From assembly GCA_046263055.1 (NCBI GenBank), contig JBHELO010000101.1, positions 1-8,805 of the forward strand: a DNA stretch of 8,805 bases, in the 5' to 3' direction. The stretch comes from DATAQC01 sp046263055 (lineage in GTDB: Bacteria > Actinomycetota > Acidimicrobiia > Acidimicrobiales > AC-14). Below, one piece after another: positions 1 through 6,022 of this stretch (within the stretch, counting starts at the first letter, position 1; each line of letters starts with the position of its first letter). Position numbers and translations under genes: made by a program. The notes beneath the pieces were generated by a model. The model made no database searches and was not told the DNA's origin. It saw nothing but the letters and a program-made list of their open reading frames with translations.

Positions 1-360
1 GTCGGCCAGGGGCATGAGCACCGAGATGCCGGCCTGGCGCAGGGCGTTCACGCCATAGTCGATGTCGGCCAGCCAGCCGCTGTTGAAGGCGCCCTTGGCC
101 GTCGGTTCGGCGCCGCTCCAGCTCACGTTGGTGCGGGCCCAGCGCACGCCGGCCGACTGCATGGCCGCCACCGTGCGGTCCATGTCGGACCGGGAGATGC
201 CCCACGTGAGGTCGCCCACCACCCCGACCCGCAGGCTGGTGGCGGCCGAGGCCGGACCGGTGCCCGACAGGCCGGCGGTGGCGGCCACCGCCGCCATCAC
301 CAGCGTGAGGGTCGCCAATTGCCGCCGGGTCCGGACGGCGAACGGCAGGGAACACGACAT
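1..360 (-). CDS. Secreted glycoside-hydrolase-like protein, N-terminal part only
   Basis: This is the first 120 codons of a gene that runs off the left edge. The start is ATG at 360-358, with a strong GGAGGTG ribosome site at 365-371. Residues 1-39 form a signal peptide: an Arg-containing n-region (R10, R12, R13), a hydrophobic core LATLTLVMAAVAATAGL and an ASA|A cleavage site after residue 39. The mature part begins LRVGVVGDLTWG and continues with an alternating strand/helix pattern (MDRTVAAMQSAGVRWARTNV, then ALRQAGISVLMPLAD). This resembles the first strands and helices of the (beta/alpha)8 barrels of cellulase-like families such as GH5 and GH39. The catalytic glutamates would lie beyond the window, so family and activity are unproven. 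Next to a polysaccharide locus it could trim or release the polymer, as the GH39 enzyme PslG does for Psl; that is an inference. A secreted substrate-binding protein is a less likely alternative. Confidence 0.72.
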   Translation of the reverse strand, partial: MSCSLPFAVRTRRQLATLTLVMAAVAATAGLSGTGPASAATSLRVGVVGDLTWGISRSDMDRTVAAMQSAGVRWARTNVSWSGAEPTAKGAFNSGWLADIDYGVNALRQAGISVLMPLAD

Positions 361-416
361 CGGGCACCTCCGCGGGGGTACGGCCAGATGGGGCCCCGCA
401 CCGCGCTCGCCGACGC

Positions 417-445
417 AATGTGCACCCCGCCCGGTGTTCCCTCAA
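417..445 (-). promoter_or_regulatory. Possible weak promoter for the secreted hydrolase-like gene
   Basis: On the minus strand TTGAGG (440-445) and CACATT (417-422) are separated by 17 bases. They lie about 57 bases upstream of the ATG at 360. The first hexamer matches TTGA of a -35 box, but the second matches only three positions of a -10 box. This is a guess from spacing and should carry little weight. Confidence 0.2.
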
Positions 446-450
446 CCCTA

Positions 451-465
451 GCCCCGGCACGGGGT
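451..465 (-). terminator. Candidate hairpin after the 495-1313 glycosyltransferase
   Basis: CCCCG (452-456) and CGGGG (460-464) form a perfect 5-bp stem around a GCA loop, extended by a G-T wobble at 451/465. It lies 30-44 bases after the stop codon at 495. There is no following U-tract, so it could be an actinobacterial-type terminator or simply a GC-rich accident. Confidence 0.27.
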
Positions 466-494
466 CCGGCCCCGGCCCGTCGCTCGCAGCCGCA

Positions 495-1313
495 TCAGGC
501 CAGCGCGCGCGCCAGGCGAGGGTCGCGACGGAGACGGCGGTGCTTCCACTGCAGGTAGTAGAAGTCCCGCAGGGCCCGCCGGCTGTGACGGCCGTAGAGC
601 GAGCGCCGGGTGACCCGCTGGGAGACGTGGACGATCACCGCGTCGGGGACGTAGCGCACCTCCAGGCCCGCCGCCCACACGCGGAAGCACCAGTCCATGT
701 CCTCACCCCCGTACGACGACACCCGCGTGTCGAACCTGCCGATGCGGCCCGGAAGGTCGCCGCGCCACATGTGGGCGGCGCCGATCGCCCACCCGACCGG
801 CCGTTCCACGTCGTGGTCGTCGTCGGCCATCATGTGGCGCCGGTGAGAGGTGGGGTCGGGATTGATGCGCGCGTAGGGGCCCCTTCGCAGCACGGGCAGG
901 AGCAGCGGGGGCCAGCGGCGGCTGGAGAGCTGCACGGAGCCATCGGGGTTCAACAGCTTGGGAGCCACCAGGCCCACGCCGGGGTCCGTGTCGAGCACTG
1001 CGGCCAGCGAGCGCAGGGCCCCGGGACGCACGACGGTGTCGGCGTCGAGCATGAGCACCAGCCGGCCGCGCACCATCGGGAGGGCGCTGTTGCGGCCCGC
1101 GGGCAGGCCCTCGTTCACCGTCTTGGTGAGAAGGCGGGCTCCGGGGAACTGGCGCCGGACGGCGTCGGACGTACCATCGGTGGAACCGTCGTCGACGACG
1201 ATGACCTCGTGGTCGACCCCCGCGTCCTCGGCCAACGAGCCCAGGCACGTCAAAAGGTCGTCCCGGGCCTGCCAGGAGACGACGACCACGGAGATCTCGG
1301 GGGCCAGTTGCAC
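495..1313 (-). CDS. Family 2 glycosyltransferase (rhamnosyltransferase-like)
   Basis: This 272-residue cytoplasmic GT-A fold enzyme would transfer a sugar from a nucleotide sugar to a lipid-linked or polysaccharide acceptor. Residues 7-14 (ISVVVVSW) are the first nucleotide-binding strand. VIVVDDGSTDGT (38-48) is the classic GT2 motif. LDAD (89-92) holds the metal-binding DXD. NPDGSVQLSSRRWPP (122-135) and the MADDDHD segment (162-168) match rhamnosyltransferase-like GT2 proteins. GGEDMDWCFR (202-211) carries the ED catalytic-base motif, and C-terminal H229 and the YLQWKHRR segment complete the usual layout. The start is GTG at 1313-1311. No ribosome site precedes it, but TACCGT ends 5 bases upstream, so the mRNA may be leaderless. 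It is divergent from the methyltransferase and paralogous to the gene at 7507-8385. Donor and acceptor cannot be told from sequence. Confidence 0.93.
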   Translation of the reverse strand: MQLAPEISVVVVSWQARDDLLTCLGSLAEDAGVDHEVIVVDDGSTDGTSDAVRRQFPGARLLTKTVNEGLPAGRNSALPMVRGRLVLMLDADTVVRPGALRSLAAVLDTDPGVGLVAPKLLNPDGSVQLSSRRWPPLLLPVLRRGPYARINPDPTSHRRHMMADDDHDVERPVGWAIGAAHMWRGDLPGRIGRFDTRVSSYGGEDMDWCFRVWAAGLEVRYVPDAVIVHVSQRVTRRSLYGRHSRRALRDFYYLQWKHRRLRRDPRLARALA

Positions 1314-1320
1314 GGCGGAC

Positions 1321-1331
1321 GGTACGGTACC
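1321..1331. promoter_or_regulatory. Perfect inverted repeat in the divergent promoter gap
   Basis: GGTAC-G-GTACC is an 11-bp perfect inverted repeat in the 59-bp gap between the divergent glycosyltransferase (start 1313) and methyltransferase (start 1373). It contains TACGGT on the plus strand and TACCGT on the minus strand; both fit the actinobacterial -10 pattern TANNNT. A second minus-strand TACCGT at 1319-1324 ends 5 bases before the GTG at 1313, suitable for leaderless transcription. No convincing -35 box is seen. It may be an operator or overlapping -10 elements. Confidence 0.35.
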
Positions 1332-1372
1332 CGGCTACCCCCTTCTCTCCTCGACCCGGCGACGGAGCGGTG

Positions 1373-2488
1373 ATGGACGACGTCTCGAACCTGAGCGGCC
1401 TGGTCTGCCCCCGGACCCGGCGCGGCCTGCAGGTCTCCACCCTGGCCGCCGCCGAGGCCAGGCTGTCGGAGGGGCGGCCCCTGATCAGCCGACGTACGGG
1501 GCCGGTGCCCGCAGTGGGCCCCACCCCCAGCGTTCTGGTGCGTGACGACGGTGCCGCCGCCTATCCCGTGGTCGAGGGCGTGGCCATCCTCCTGGCGCCG
1601 GAGATGCTCACCGGTGACCGCGATGGGGCTGCCTCCCCCGCCGATCCCTGCGAGCACCGTTACGCCGAGGCCTACGAGGAGATGGCGTTCTACGACGAGG
1701 AGGCCGACCGGGAGACGGTCGAGGATGCGGCCCGCCGCCTCATTGCGTCCATGCGGCCCGGGGGCACCCGGGCTCGGCCCGACAAGGGTGAGCCCCGCCT
1801 CCGCCGGGCCTGGCTGGACGCCACCTTCGAGCCCGCCGCCCAATGGGACGCCTTCCGCCATCTGGCGCCACTGAGCGCCAAGTCGGTGGTCCAGCTGGGC
1901 GGGAAGGGCGTCCAAGCGGTCAGGTTCCTGCTGGCCGGAGCAGCCGAGGCGTGGATCGTCAGTCCCATGCTGGGTGAGGTCTCCTTCGCCCGACGGCTGG
2001 CCCGCCAGGTAGGCGTGGCCGACCGCCTGCGCACGGTCGTCGCCGTCGCCGAGGAGTTGCCGTTCCCCGACGCCGGCGTCGACGCCGTGTACGCCGGCAG
2101 CACCGCCCACCACATGGTGACGGAACTGGCCTTCCGGGAGTGCGCCAGGGTGCTGAGGCCGGGCGGGCGCTTCGCCGCCATCGAGCCCTGGAAGGCGCCG
2201 CTGTACGACATCGGCATCTCCCTCTTCGGCAAGCGCGAGAACGTGCGGTGCCGGCCCATGACCGCGGAGCGGGCGGCGCCGCTGGCCGACGCCTTCGGGA
2301 CGGCGACGATCGTCCACCACGGGGCCCTCACCCGTTACCCGCTGATCGCCCTGGCCAAGGTGGGAGTGCCCCTGGGCCTTCCCGTGGTCGCCACGGTGAC
2401 CCGCGTCGACGACGCCGTCTGCTCGCTCGTGCCCCGGCTGCGGCGCGCCGGTAGCAGCACCGCCCTGCTCGCCCGCCGGGACAAGTAG
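1373..2488 (+). CDS. Trm112-like domain plus class I SAM-dependent methyltransferase-like protein
   Basis: This 371-residue cytoplasmic protein is probably a methyltransferase acting on a sugar, lipid or polysaccharide precursor. Residues 8-76 look like a Trm112-type domain, with LSGLVCPRTRRGL at the front and AAYPVVEGVAILLAPE at the end. Only one zinc-ligand cysteine (C12) is left, so zinc binding is probably lost. Residues about 170-275 form a Rossmann-type methyltransferase core: VVQLGGKGV (172-180) at motif I, AEELPFPDAGVDAVYAG (226-242), then ECARVLRPGGRFAAIEPW (256-273), typical of Methyltransf_11 proteins. Motif I is degenerate: the usual acidic residue is Q174 and the GCGTG loop is GGKGV. 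The start chosen is ATG at 1373, with GGAG 5 bases upstream (1364-1367); a GTG at 1370 is too close to it. It is transcribed opposite to all the other genes. Substrate unknown. Confidence 0.85.
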   Translation: MDDVSNLSGLVCPRTRRGLQVSTLAAAEARLSEGRPLISRRTGPVPAVGPTPSVLVRDDGAAAYPVVEGVAILLAPEMLTGDRDGAASPADPCEHRYAEAYEEMAFYDEEADRETVEDAARRLIASMRPGGTRARPDKGEPRLRRAWLDATFEPAAQWDAFRHLAPLSAKSVVQLGGKGVQAVRFLLAGAAEAWIVSPMLGEVSFARRLARQVGVADRLRTVVAVAEELPFPDAGVDAVYAGSTAHHMVTELAFRECARVLRPGGRFAAIEPWKAPLYDIGISLFGKRENVRCRPMTAERAAPLADAFGTATIVHHGALTRYPLIALAKVGVPLGLPVVATVTRVDDAVCSLVPRLRRAGSSTALLARRDK

Positions 2489-2493
2489 GCGCG

Positions 2494-2523
2494 CCGGCGA
2501 CGCCGGTCGGGCCTGGCCCAGGC
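2494..2523. terminator. Candidate bidirectional terminator between convergent genes
   Basis: The 54-bp gap between the methyltransferase stop (2488) and the GT-B glycosyltransferase stop (2543) holds two adjacent inverted repeats. CCGGCG-A-CGCCGG is at 2494-2506. GCCTG-GCC-CAGGC is at 2511-2523. Both could fold in RNA read from either strand. No T-tract follows on either side, so rho-independent termination is plausible but not shown. Confidence 0.4.
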
Positions 2524-2542
2524 TGACCCGCTCCGGCCCCGG

Positions 2543-3736
2543 CTAACGCCCGCTCGGGCCAGGAGGGCCGAGGCGACCGCCGGCCACCTCGTCGACCAGG
2601 GCCACCACCTGGGCTAGCCGGGTGCCCCAGTCGTTGGCTTCGGCGACGGTGCGCCGGCGGGCGACGGCGGCCTCGTCGTCCCCGGCCAGCGCCCGCTCGA
2701 CCTCCTCCACGAACTCGTCGGCAGTGTCGGCGAAGGCCACGACGTCGGCGTAGGGAAGGAGGCTGGGCAGGGGGCGGGACACCAGAGGGCGCCCGGCCGA
2801 CAGCGCCTCCAGGGCCTTCACCGGCGTGAGCACCGGGCCGGAGTGCTCCCGAACGTACGGCGTCACGACCACGTCGAGCTGGCCCAGCAGTCGGCCCAGG
2901 TCGGCGTGCGCCACCGGCGGCTCGATCGTCACGTTGGGCAGGTCGGCCACCGACGCCCGACGAAACCCCCATTGCACGGGCCCGACGAGGCGCACCCGCC
3001 AGTGCGGCCGGGCTCGGGCGATCCCCCGCAGTAAGGCCACGTCGAGGCGGAAGTCGAGGGTGCCCACGAAACCGAGCACCGGGACCGCCCGGTCGGGGCG
3101 GGGAGGCTTGCGTTCGAAGAGGTCGACGCCGTGGGGAATCACCCGGACGTCGGCTCCCCAGGCCCGGTAGCGGCCGGCCAGCACCTCACCCGAGACCGCC
3201 ACCACATCGGCGATGGCGACGAGCGCCCGTTCGGCCCGTTCGTGCACGGCCAGCCACGACGGCGTCCACTCCGGGAGGAGGTGGTAGGCGTCGACGCTCT
3301 CGTAGACGACGGCCGCCGGACGTCGCCGTTCGAGGAGATCGACCAGCTCGGGAGTGGGCCAGCGCACCCACGCGACGGCCCGTTCCCAGTCGCCCACCGC
3401 GGCACGGAGCTGGCGCCCGACCCAGGCCCGGTTGAGACGCCGCAGGACCGACCACTGCCGCGGCGGGATTACTAGGAGACCGGCGGTCCGGAGCCCGTCG
3501 ACCCGGGACGACGGGGGTGCCGACCGCGGGCTGGACGGGAGCAGGCGTCGGCCCAGCCGGTCGGCCACCTTCGCCAACCGGGACAGCCGGGGGTTGCGGG
3601 TACCGATCCCGGCCACGTAGAGGACGTCGAAGCCGGCCTCGGCCAGGGCGACCGCCTTACGCTCGGCCTCCACGTTGTGGTAGCCGAGGGGCCAGGCCGA
3701 GTAGAAGAGCACCGGTCGAGCGGCCGGCGGTGTCAC
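2543..3736 (-). CDS. GT-B fold glycosyltransferase (GT4/group 1-like)
   Basis: This 397-residue enzyme probably adds a sugar to the growing repeat unit on the cytoplasmic face. The N-terminal Rossmann domain starts at VLFYSAWPLGYHN (9-21). VVYESVDAYHLLPEW (143-157) matches the conserved linker region of TuaH-like glycosyltransferases. The C-terminal donor domain shows VIPHGVD (199-205), GFVGTLDFRLD (222-232), LPNVTIEPPVAHADL (266-280) and YVREHSG...PVKALEALSAGRPLV (294-319), where the KALEALSAG part corresponds to the donor-binding loop of GT4 enzymes. The start chosen is GTG at 3736-3734, which overlaps the upstream stop in GTGA (3736-3733); the adjacent GTG at 3739 is an alternative. No clear ribosome site is seen, consistent with translational coupling to the gene before it. 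Last gene of the operon. Donor sugar unknown. Confidence 0.92.
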   Translation of the reverse strand: MTPPAARPVLFYSAWPLGYHNVEAERKAVALAEAGFDVLYVAGIGTRNPRLSRLAKVADRLGRRLLPSSPRSAPPSSRVDGLRTAGLLVIPPRQWSVLRRLNRAWVGRQLRAAVGDWERAVAWVRWPTPELVDLLERRRPAAVVYESVDAYHLLPEWTPSWLAVHERAERALVAIADVVAVSGEVLAGRYRAWGADVRVIPHGVDLFERKPPRPDRAVPVLGFVGTLDFRLDVALLRGIARARPHWRVRLVGPVQWGFRRASVADLPNVTIEPPVAHADLGRLLGQLDVVVTPYVREHSGPVLTPVKALEALSAGRPLVSRPLPSLLPYADVVAFADTADEFVEEVERALAGDDEAAVARRRTVAEANDWGTRLAQVVALVDEVAGGRLGPPGPSGR

Positions 3737-4647
3737 CACCGTCGGCCCAGGGCCCGAACCGTGCCCGTGAGCACGCCGGCCAGCTTGGTACGGGCGAGGC
3801 GCAGGCGGGCGGGGCTGCGCCGGCGCAGCCCGCTGGCGAACATGCGCGCCGGGTCGGCCAGCCCGAGGAGCCACAACCAGCAACCGCCGGCGACGTCGCC
3901 GCCGCGGAGGTGCTTCACCGCGAAGCCGGCCCACGCCGTCATGTACCCCCGGTACAGGGGGCCGAGCTGCTCCAGGCTCCGCCACTGCTCGTGGGTGGCC
4001 CGCACATCGGGGGTGGCCAGGGCGACGCCCCCGCCCCTCAGGTACCGGTAGTTGAAGTCCATGTCCTCGGCCGCGGGGAAGTCGTCCACGCCGGCGCCCA
4101 GGCGCTCGTCCCAGCCGCCGAGCTGTTCGACAACGGAGCGCCGCACCGCCATGCACACGCCGAAGCCGATGTGCCACGGGCGCGTCCAGCGGCCGGCCCG
4201 CACCTGTTCGGTGGCGACCGGGAACACCGTCACCGTCGGGTAGTCGTCACCTCGCGTCGCCCCCCCACCGACGTGGCCGCTGACGAACCCGACGTCGGGG
4301 TGGTGGGCCAGGACCCGGCCGAGGGCGGCGGCCCACCCCGGCTCCGGGAGGCAGTCGTCGTCGAGGTACACCACCCACTCCGTGGTCACTCGGGGCCAGG
4401 CCAGGTTCCTCGCCCGCGAGAGGCCCTTGCCGTGGTCCCTCACGAGGGTGACGGAGGTGTCGGCGGCCACCCGGTTGGCCACCCGCGGATCGCACTCGTC
4501 GCTCTGGTCGACCACCAACACCGGGAAGGCGCCACCCGTCTGGCCACGGAGCGCCCCCAGCACCGCAAGGAGCTGATCGGGCCGGTTGCGGGAGCAGATC
4601 ACGACCGTGAACGGCGAGCCGGACCCTTCCAGCTCAGGCCGCGCCAA
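3733..4647 (-). CDS. Family 2 glycosyltransferase
   Basis: This 304-residue GT-A fold glycosyltransferase begins SPFTVVICSRNRPDQLLAVL (11-30), the typical GT2 opening. It continues with PVLVVDQSD (42-50), KGLSRARNLAW (74-84), VVYLDDDCLPEPGW (92-105, metal-binding DDD 96-98), FGVCMAVRRSV (162-172) and AAEDMDFNYRYLRGGG (192-207, catalytic ED 194-195). The C-terminal half has hydrophobic and basic helices and may sit at the membrane. It belongs to a different GT2 branch from the two rhamnosyltransferase-like paralogues, because the HxxMADDxHD segment is absent. The start is TTG at 4647-4645, chosen because GGAG lies 6 bases upstream (4654-4657) and no ATG or GTG fits before the first strand. It overlaps the upstream gene by 14 bp, and its stop lies inside the next gene's GTGA. 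An open frame extends upstream to 4989, but that part is out-of-frame sequence of the ligase gene. Confidence 0.92.
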   Translation of the reverse strand: MARPELEGSGSPFTVVICSRNRPDQLLAVLGALRGQTGGAFPVLVVDQSDECDPRVANRVAADTSVTLVRDHGKGLSRARNLAWPRVTTEWVVYLDDDCLPEPGWAAALGRVLAHHPDVGFVSGHVGGGATRGDDYPTVTVFPVATEQVRAGRWTRPWHIGFGVCMAVRRSVVEQLGGWDERLGAGVDDFPAAEDMDFNYRYLRGGGVALATPDVRATHEQWRSLEQLGPLYRGYMTAWAGFAVKHLRGGDVAGGCWLWLLGLADPARMFASGLRRRSPARLRLARTKLAGVLTGTVRALGRRW

Positions 4648-6022
4648 CCGGAGCTCCGGTGACCGGCTCCTGCATCCTGGCAAGGGCGCCGATGATCCCG
4701 AGGATGGCCCAGAAGTAGATCCCGGTGCCCTCGACGAGGGTGACGTCGAACAGGTTGTGGATCCCGAATACGGCCAGCGCGGCGAGCAGCCCGCTTCCCA
4801 TGGTGGCCGTCCAGGCGTCGCCCGACCGCCGCAGACGGACGGCGGCCCGCACGCCGAGGGCGGAGGCCATGGCGAAGGCCGCCAGCCCGACGATCCCCTG
4901 CTCGGCCAGCAGGTTGAGAGCCAGGTTGTGGGCATGGGGCGGTGGCTCGAAGATGGTGTTCTCGAGGAAGTCCTTGCCTTCCGGCACACGGGTGGCGGCG
5001 TAGGCGGCGGGGAACTCCCCGGGGCCTACGCCGAGCACCGGGTGCTCGGCCCAGATCCGGCCGGCGGCGCGCCAGAAGTCGGCCCGACCCGCGACCTCAG
5101 CCCCCTGAGCCGTTCCCGCCGCGAAGCGGTCACGCAGCAGGGACGGGGCGGCGACCACGACCGCGAGCGCGACCAGCGGGACCAGCAGCCACCGGGCCCG
5201 GCGCAACAGGATCAGGGGGACGACGGCGAGGGCCACCAGCGCACCCCTAGAGAAGCTGGCGTAGACGCCGACGGCGGCGACCACCGTCGCCAGCCCGTAG
5301 GCGGCCCGCCACCGCCGGGCGGCCAGGGCGGCGGCTGCCGCCAGCGGCAGCACGAAAGCCAGGAACCCGGCCAGCTGGTTGGGCTGGTCGAAGCCGGCGG
5401 TGACCCGAGGGACCAGACGACCGGTGGAGGTGATGAAGCCGACGGACGAAGGGGCCCCGGCCAGGTACTGCCAGGTGGCGTACAGCCCGATGATGGCCGC
5501 CCCTGCGATCGCTCCGCCGATCGCCCATTCGGCGTGGGCGCGCGTGCGGATCACCGACGTGATGACGAAGAACAGCACCAAGCCGGTGGCCGTGGTGCGT
5601 AGGAACGACGCGGAATCGGCGACACTCGCCGTGCGGGTGAGCCCGACGACGGTCACGACGAAGAAGGTGACGACGGCGGCGCCCAGCGGCCGCAGGGCTC
5701 GACCGCGGTGGTGGCGACGGGGGCCGTCGACCACGGTCACGATCACGAGAACCACCGCCCAACCGGCGCCCGCCACCCAGGGGTGGCTCCCGGCCAGGCC
5801 GGCGTTGAGGGCGGCCAGGACGAAAGCCACGGCCACGCCCACCTCGGGCCTGGCCAATGCCGTCGCCGCCAGTACGCCGGCCACCGCCAGCCCAGGCAGG
5901 ACGAGAGGTTGGCCACGGTAGGCGCTGATCGCGCCGGCGCCGCCGAGGGCCAGGGCACCGACCCCGAGGGCGGGCACCACTGCGGCCCGGCGGCGCCGCA
6001 CCGCGGTCGCCGACGGCGTCAC
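4634..6022 (-). CDS. O-antigen ligase/polymerase family membrane protein (Wzy_C/WaaL-like)
   Basis: This 462-residue polytopic membrane protein has about ten or more hydrophobic segments. It should act on the outer face of the cytoplasmic membrane, polymerising or transferring undecaprenyl-linked glycans. Motifs typical of the Wzy_C/WaaL superfamily are present: GFDQPNQLAGFLAFVLPL (210-227), ASFSRGALVAL (255-265, with R259), RADFWRAAGRIWAEHPVLGVG (313-332) and PHAHNLALNLLAEQGIVGL (362-380, with H365-N366). The long extracytoplasmic loop (about 290-365) holding these motifs is characteristic. Polymerase and ligase cannot be told apart by sequence; with a chain-length regulator next door, polymerase is the more likely role. 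The start chosen is GTG at 6022-6020, which forms GTGA with the upstream stop at 6019; a TTG at 6025 is the alternative. The length is usual for the family. Confidence 0.93.
   Translation of the reverse strand: MTPSATAVRRRRAAVVPALGVGALALGGAGAISAYRGQPLVLPGLAVAGVLAATALARPEVGVAVAFVLAALNAGLAGSHPWVAGAGWAVVLVIVTVVDGPRRHHRGRALRPLGAAVVTFFVVTVVGLTRTASVADSASFLRTTATGLVLFFVITSVIRTRAHAEWAIGGAIAGAAIIGLYATWQYLAGAPSSVGFITSTGRLVPRVTAGFDQPNQLAGFLAFVLPLAAAAALAARRWRAAYGLATVVAAVGVYASFSRGALVALAVVPLILLRRARWLLVPLVALAVVVAAPSLLRDRFAAGTAQGAEVAGRADFWRAAGRIWAEHPVLGVGPGEFPAAYAATRVPEGKDFLENTIFEPPPHAHNLALNLLAEQGIVGLAAFAMASALGVRAAVRLRRSGDAWTATMGSGLLAALAVFGIHNLFDVTLVEGTGIYFWAILGIIGALARMQEPVTGAPVGAA
4654..4657 (-). promoter_or_regulatory. 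Ribosome site deciding a TTG start
   Basis: GGAG lies 6 bases upstream of the TTG at 4647, inside the end of the ligase gene. It supports TTG as the start of the 3733-4647 glycosyltransferase. Confidence 0.6.

Noticed and set aside
374..416. ECF-sigma type promoter from GGAAC and GTC in the left intergenic gap
   Set aside because: The spacing between the two elements (about 21 bases) is too long for a normal ECF promoter.
420..1373. Plus-strand open frame of 317 codons
   Set aside because: It lies opposite the GT2 gene. Its translation is rich in His, Arg, Pro and Gly and has no domain pattern, as expected for the antisense of a GC-rich gene.
1250..2320. Minus-strand open frame of 356 codons
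   Set aside because: It is antisense to the methyltransferase-like gene, whose frame has recognisable motifs; the opposite frame has none.
3517..4662. Plus-strand open frame of 381 codons
   Set aside because: It covers two genes with clear glycosyltransferase motifs on the other strand. Its low-complexity translation is a GC-content effect.
4586..5602. Plus-strand open frame of 338 codons
   Set aside because: It is antisense to the ligase/polymerase gene and very rich in Gly, Asp, Gln and Arg without hydrophobic or domain structure.
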